A DNA stretch of 64,000 bases. It comes from Halorubellus litoreus (GTDB lineage Archaea > Halobacteriota > Halobacteria > Halobacteriales > Natrialbaceae). The notes under the pieces are model-generated. The model saw nothing but the letters and a program-made list of their open reading frames with translations, made no database searches and was not told the origin of the DNA. Shown here one piece after another: positions 59,829-64,000 of this stretch; position 1 is the first letter of the stretch; every line of letters starts with the position of its first letter. The position numbers and the translations under genes are program-made. Where the stretch lies: assembly GCF_037081675.1 (NCBI RefSeq), contig NZ_JAZAQL010000001.1, positions 248,001 through 312,000 on the forward strand, read 5' to 3'.

Positions 59829-60455
59829 ATGTCGCGCGTCCCCCGCCGCCGTCTCCTCGCCCGCGCCGCCGCCGGCACCGCCGCCGCCCTGGGCGTTGCC
59901 GGAACCACGACCGCCCTCATCGACGACGACCGCACCCCTGCCGAGCAGTTCAACGCCGCCATCGAACCGTGCCCGGGCGACGCCGAGAAAGCCGACCCGT
60001 ACTTCGTCGTCCGCGGCTCCGGCCCGATGGACGGGATGGTCCTCCAGAGCGACGACGTCGTCGCCATCGGGGACTCCCTCACGGTCTCGCTCGTGAACGA
60101 GTCAACCGAATCCAGAACCACTGGCCTACGGTGGAAGCGCGACATCCACCATCGCGTCGGCGACCGCTGGCATACCGTTCTCGGCAACGAGTGGGGTGGT
60201 TACGGCGGCCCGCAACCCGGCCACGAACACGCCCCTGGCGAGGGCTTCCGGTGGACGTTCCCGTTCGACCGCGAGGGCATCGAGACGTCGCTCCTCGGCG
60301 ATAGCGTGCGGGTCTGCGGCCCCGTCGAACCCGGCCGCTACCGCTTCGTCTTCTGGGGTATCAACCCGGTGGACGCCAGCTCGAACGGGGTCGAGCACGA
60401 CCTCGTCATCGGCACCGAGTTCGACGTCGTCGAGCCACCAGACGCCAGTCGATAG
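59829..60455 (+). CDS. Tat-exported protein of unknown function
   Basis: The 208-residue protein starts with a twin-arginine signal (RRRLLARAAAGTAAALGVAG) with no lipobox cysteine. The mature part has an Ig-like beta pattern (VVAIGDSLTVSLVN, ETSLLGDSVRVCGPVEPGRYRFVFWGIN) and two cysteines that could pair. It may be a soluble extracellular domain. I do not recognise a specific family. It is divergent from the Get3-like gene. Confidence 0.75.
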   Translation: MSRVPRRRLLARAAAGTAAALGVAGTTTALIDDDRTPAEQFNAAIEPCPGDAEKADPYFVVRGSGPMDGMVLQSDDVVAIGDSLTVSLVNESTESRTTGLRWKRDIHHRVGDRWHTVLGNEWGGYGGPQPGHEHAPGEGFRWTFPFDREGIETSLLGDSVRVCGPVEPGRYRFVFWGINPVDASSNGVEHDLVIGTEFDVVEPPDASR

Positions 60456-60664
60456 CCGCCCGTGACCGTCGGTGGCGGCCGACAGCAGCCAGTGGCGGTC
60501 GGTAGAGGAGGTAAGCGAGTGTTTCGGACCGGCTGGCAGTCTGAGCGGTGGAGCGAAGCGACGTGTGGTCGTCGCTACGTCCGTTGGCGGTACGCGAGCG
60601 TTCACCGAGGTTACGGACGATTAACGAAGAGGGTCGAGTGCGTGGGCTCCGAGCAGTCTCGACC

Positions 60665-61660
60665 ATGTCACGAGGAGATTCGGGAACGGACGACGGCGGG
60701 TCGCGAACGACCAGCAAACGCGGGGTGTCGAGGCGTCGACTGCTGCAGGTCGCCGGCACGAGCGTCGGAGCAGCGAGCGTCGTCGCGAGTTCCTCCGGGA
60801 GCGCGCGACGGGATGCAGCCGGGACGACTGCGCCGACCGCCAGCGACTCGACGGCTCCGCGCTCGCTCGACGTGGACTGTCCGGACGCGACGGTCGAACC
60901 GAGCGTCACGCACTACGACCACTCGCTCCACGACGTCTGCAGCGACGGACACCCGGAGACGCGGAAGCTCCAGTATCGCGTTCGGACGGCGCTCGAATCC
61001 CAGTATCCGACGGTCGGCGCGCTCATCGACGACGGCTTCGTCCCGTACTTCGACTTCTTCGTCGAGGACGTCGTCTACTCGCACTGGCTGAAGCCCGCGT
61101 ACGTCGCCGACGACGGTGTCGTCGACCCGTCCCGTCCCGAATCCGTGCTCGTCGACCACGAGTACTGGCGGCCGATGGGCGTGATGTTCGTCGCGACACC
61201 CGACGGCGAGCGCCTCGACCCGCCGCCGTCGACGTACGAGACCAGCGACGGTTCGTGCACGCCGTGGCACGCGCACGTCGGCGTCCCCGGCCGGTACGCG
61301 TGGGCGAAGTTCCGCGCGGCGGACGGCCTGGCGTTCGAGTGGCCGTGTCGCACGCCCTGGATGCTGCACGTCTGGAGTTACGCCGACGAAGCCGTGTACG
61401 GGCACGGCGCGCCAGCCGACCGCGGCGGCGCGCCCGCCGAACCCGCCGGGTTCGAGACCGACGCGGACCCGGAGACGGACCGACTGGCGCCCGAGCACCT
61501 CCCGGACGCGCTCCGCGAACGCTGCCGCGAACGCTGGGGCGGCGTCGCGGAGAAGTGGGGCGACACCTGGGCGGACGCCTGGGACGATGCGACCGAGGAC
61601 GACGACGATGCCGGTGACGACAGCGGCTGGGGCTGGGAGTGGAACGTTGACGACTGGTAG
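60665..61660 (+). CDS. Tat-exported protein of unknown function
   Basis: The 331-residue protein starts with a hydrophilic segment followed by the Tat motif SRRRLLQVAG and a hydrophobic stretch, so it is exported folded. The mature region has many W, H, Y and D residues (HYDHSLHDVC, EYWRPMGVMFV, CTPWHAHVGVPGRYAWAK), which resembles a metal-binding enzyme, but no known motif is certain. The C-terminus is acidic and tryptophan-rich (WGDTWADAWDD, GWGWEWNVDDW). Four cysteines may form disulfides. Confidence 0.72.
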   Translation: MSRGDSGTDDGGSRTTSKRGVSRRRLLQVAGTSVGAASVVASSSGSARRDAAGTTAPTASDSTAPRSLDVDCPDATVEPSVTHYDHSLHDVCSDGHPETRKLQYRVRTALESQYPTVGALIDDGFVPYFDFFVEDVVYSHWLKPAYVADDGVVDPSRPESVLVDHEYWRPMGVMFVATPDGERLDPPPSTYETSDGSCTPWHAHVGVPGRYAWAKFRAADGLAFEWPCRTPWMLHVWSYADEAVYGHGAPADRGGAPAEPAGFETDADPETDRLAPEHLPDALRERCRERWGGVAEKWGDTWADAWDDATEDDDDAGDDSGWGWEWNVDDW

Positions 61661-61728
61661 CTCCAACGCCCCTGCGCTCGCGGTGAAACGGGAACCGAAC
61701 GAACTGCGAGGGGCGTCGACGCCGTCTA

Positions 61729-62985
61729 TCAGTACGCGTCGGCGCCCATCCCGAGCATGGGGGTGTCGGGGCTTCCGGTCCCCTCGAAGCCGGGCGCGGA
61801 CTGTCGGCCGCGGTCCTCGTGGAGGACGACGAGCCCGCCGCCGATGTCGCTCGCGACCGTGAACCCGCGCTCGGCGACGGCGCCCCAGAACGACGTGTCC
61901 TCGGTCCGGTAGCGCATGCGGGTCTCCGGGTTCGTCGGGTCGCTGACGTCGTGGACGGTCACGCCGCCGTCGTACCAGGACGCGTGGACGCGGTTCGCCG
62001 TGACGTCGAAGTTGTGGGACGTCCGGAACGCGTCGACGCTCGGCGGCCGGATCTCGCCGACCTGACGCGGGTCGTCGCCGTCCGAGACGTCGAAGATGCG
62101 GATGCCGCCGTAGTCCTCGTCCTCGGGGTTCGTCACGACGTTGCCGGGGAACGTCTCGGCCCCGACGTACACGAGGTCGCCGTCAGGGGACGGCTGGACG
62201 TAGTGCGCGTTCCCCGGTCGCGTGAGGTAGCCGGCGCCGTCGAACCCGGGGTCGTCCGCGTCGGGGGCGTTCCCGAACTGAGCGAGCAACTCGGGGTCGC
62301 TGGGGTCGCTGACGTCGGCGACGACGACGCCCGCGTCCCAGAACGCCTGGTAGAGGACGTCGTCCTGCACGTAGACGTCGTGGCAGGCGGCCTGTCCGCC
62401 GAGCGCGAACGCCGGGAAGTCGTCCTTCAGTCGGTACTCGCCGACGACCGCGGCGTCGGTCGGGTCGCTCACGTCGACGATGGTCGTCCGCGACTCGCTG
62501 AACGCGGCGTCGCCGGACTCGTTGACCGTGAGGTATGCGTACCCGTCGTCGAGGAAACAGTTGTGGATGTGGTGCCCGACGTCCACGAACGCCAGTTCGG
62601 TCGGGTCGGTGGGGTCGCTCACGTCGACGAGCGTGATGCCGGGACCGCCGTTGCTCGCGAGCGCGGCCAGGTCGCCGTCGACCTTCACGTCGAGAATGCC
62701 GCCCGCGGGGGCGGACGCGGTCATGCCGCCGACGACCGCCGGTCGGTTCGGGTTGTGCCAGTCGACGACTGCGAGCCCGTCGCCGACGGCGACGTACGCG
62801 AGCGTTCCCTGCGTACTGACCTCGAGGGCACCAGGGACGGCCGCTTCGGAGAACAGGCGGAGCGTGTCGTCTCGCCGCCCGTTCCCCGGCGGGTCCGCGG
62901 ACGCGGTGCTGCCGAGGGCGGTAGCGGCGAGCAATCCGCTCGTTTTGATTGCAGTACGGCGCGTGAGGCGTGCGTGGTCTGTCAT
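61729..62985 (-). CDS. Exported LVIVD-repeat beta-propeller protein
   Basis: The 418-residue protein has a Tat signal (RLTRRTAIKTSGLLAATALG) and at least six repeats of the LVIVD type, for example GITLVDVSDPTDPTELAFVD, TTIVDVSDPTDAAVVGEY, GVVVADVSDPSDPELLAQF and GVTVHDVSDPTNPETRMRY. These form a beta-propeller on the cell surface or in the medium. The role is unknown. The promoter may be the TTTATATG box near 63092, which would give a leader of roughly 80 bases. Confidence 0.88.
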   Translation of the reverse strand: MTDHARLTRRTAIKTSGLLAATALGSTASADPPGNGRRDDTLRLFSEAAVPGALEVSTQGTLAYVAVGDGLAVVDWHNPNRPAVVGGMTASAPAGGILDVKVDGDLAALASNGGPGITLVDVSDPTDPTELAFVDVGHHIHNCFLDDGYAYLTVNESGDAAFSESRTTIVDVSDPTDAAVVGEYRLKDDFPAFALGGQAACHDVYVQDDVLYQAFWDAGVVVADVSDPSDPELLAQFGNAPDADDPGFDGAGYLTRPGNAHYVQPSPDGDLVYVGAETFPGNVVTNPEDEDYGGIRIFDVSDGDDPRQVGEIRPPSVDAFRTSHNFDVTANRVHASWYDGGVTVHDVSDPTNPETRMRYRTEDTSFWGAVAERGFTVASDIGGGLVVLHEDRGRQSAPGFEGTGSPDTPMLGMGADAY

Positions 62986-63216
62986 GGCGTATTCTGGAGC
63001 GTCGATCGAAACACGATGCGGCCACTATCGGTGATGGGTATCGGTATCCGTCCGATGGGTCGACCGCGTCGCTCGTAAGCATTCGGTTGTCATATAAAGC
63101 AGCGTGATACGTTCGACGGTTCGTCCGGCTGTGGGCACTTGACGGCCGGGGATGCTCGGGCTCTCAGTTACTCTCCCGCCGCGGCCACGAACGACGTGCG
63201 GCCAGCCAGCAGGGAC

Positions 63217-64000
63217 TCAATCGAAGTAGGCGGCGAGCCGGTCGGCCGCTTCCTCGACGCGGGGCGTGACGAGCGCGAACCGGAGCCAGTCGTCGTACGC
63301 GGTCCCGAACGCCTCGCCGGGCATCCCGGCGACGCCGGCCTCGTCGACGAGGCGCTCGACGTTCCCCAGGGTTCCCGGGAACCCATCGAAGCGCGCGAGG
63401 ACGTAGAACGCGCCGTCGGGGACCGTGTACTCGGCGCCCGCGTCGTCGAGGGCGCTCGTGAACGCGTCGACGCGCTCGCGGAGCAACTCGCGGTTCGCCT
63501 CGTGGTACGCGGGGTCGGTCTCGCGGAGCGCGCGGTACGCGGCGTGCTGGCCGGGGCGCGTGGTCGCGACGTTCACGAGCATGTGTCGGCTCTTCGCGTC
63601 CTCGACGAGGTCGTGCGGGAACACCGCGTACCCGACGCGGAGCCCGGTCGCGGCGAACGTCTTCGAGAACGAGTTCGTCACGACGCGGTGGTCGCTGTCG
63701 ACGGAGAGCGCGCTCACGAACGACCCCGAGAGGTCGTAGTGGTCGTACACCTCGTCGCTCACCAGGATGGCGTCGTGTGCTTCCGCGATTGCAGCGAGTT
63801 CCTCGACGGTCTCGCGCGGATAGACTGCGCCCGTCGGGTTGTTCGGCGAGTTCACGACGATGGCCGCGAGGTCGTCGCTCGCCGCCTCGCGGACGCGCTC
63901 GGGGTCGAGCTGGCCGTCTGCTTCCGCGGGCACGAAGGTCTGCTCGCCGCCGAGCATCGTCGTCTTCCCCGGATAGTACGGGTAGACGGGGTCGGTGAGT
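63217..64000 (-). CDS. Class I/II aminotransferase, partial at the right edge
   Basis: About 261 C-terminal residues are present and the N-terminal part lies beyond 64000. The frame continues at the edge as LTDPVYPYYPGKTTM. Diagnostic residues of the fold-type I PLP aminotransferases are visible: VVNSPNNPTGAVYP, the aspartate and tyrosine in VSDEVYDHYD, and the PLP lysine in NSFSKTFAATGLRVGY. It is probably an aspartate- or aromatic-type aminotransferase; the specificity cannot be assigned from this part. Confidence 0.92.
   Translation of the reverse strand, partial: LTDPVYPYYPGKTTMLGGEQTFVPAEADGQLDPERVREAASDDLAAIVVNSPNNPTGAVYPRETVEELAAIAEAHDAILVSDEVYDHYDLSGSFVSALSVDSDHRVVTNSFSKTFAATGLRVGYAVFPHDLVEDAKSRHMLVNVATTRPGQHAAYRALRETDPAYHEANRELLRERVDAFTSALDDAGAEYTVPDGAFYVLARFDGFPGTLGNVERLVDEAGVAGMPGEAFGTAYDDWLRFALVTPRVEEAADRLAAYFD

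Noticed and set aside
1..64000. tRNA, rRNA, transposase, integrase or phage genes
   Set aside because: None was recognised on reading both strands. A covariance-model tRNA scan was not possible, so a single missed tRNA cannot be fully excluded.

Overview
The window is chromosomal DNA from an extremely halophilic archaeon (class Halobacteria); the genus cannot be fixed from this sequence. The evidence is very high G+C, strongly acidic proteins, leaderless-type promoters (a CTTTTA/CTTAG-like box about 30 bases before many ATGs), archaeal TFB, archaeal 3-dehydroquinate synthase II, ABCE1/RLI, archaemetzincin, an AglD-like glycosyltransferase, and exported proteins with twin-arginine signals and lipoboxes. 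No rRNA, tRNA, insertion sequence, integrase or CRISPR-cas locus was recognised. The last gene, an aminotransferase, runs off the right edge.

1-14.9 kb: sugar nucleotidyltransferase, FG-GAP lipoprotein, Zn-ribbon HTH regulator, Rieske protein, UPF0146 protein, archaemetzincin plus a partner gene, EMC6-like membrane protein with RLI, MarR-like regulator, PIN-KH ATPase, globin-coupled transducer, DUF368 polyprenyl-phosphate transporter, M20 peptidase and a CruF-like carotenoid membrane protein. 14.9-30.7 kb: M32 carboxypeptidase, KatG, a saccharopine-dehydrogenase-like reductase, an AT-richer orphan ORF bracketed by palindromic repeats, a 5'-nucleotidase-like phosphoesterase, four adjacent membrane proteins that look like paralogues, both early shikimate-pathway enzymes (DHQ synthase II and AroD), a GNAT acetyltransferase, TFB and a DUF84 nucleotide phosphatase.

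30.7-50.9 kb: AglD-like glycosyltransferase/flippase fusion, small wHTH protein, two-wHTH regulator, NfeD-stomatin pair, tail-anchored protein, pyruvate kinase with an extra C-terminal domain, GlpA-like flavoprotein, UspA, MetRS, LiaF-like protein, SNARE-associated-type membrane protein, MfnA-type decarboxylase, lipoprotein, site-2-type metalloprotease and PEP synthase. 50.9-64 kb: membrane protein with a charged tail, PhzF isomerase, exported alpha/beta hydrolase, CoA-type Nudix hydrolase, APC transporter fused to USP domains plus a TrkA-N protein, an overlooked 43-residue ORF, Get3-like ATPase, two Tat-exported proteins of unknown role, an LVIVD-repeat protein and the partial aminotransferase.

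The most unusual non-coding signal is a family of ten copies of a 30-base palindrome at four loci, most of them just after stop codons. Read in the sense of the gene they follow, the copies carry AGCAT, a 9-bp stem with a 4-base NCCA-type loop, then TTTC. The stems vary with compensating changes, which suggests an RNA element such as a terminator or 3'-end processing signal. Other 3' gene ends carry separate short tandem duplications (16, 22 and 31 bp), one of which appears to have changed the C-terminus of the encoded protein.
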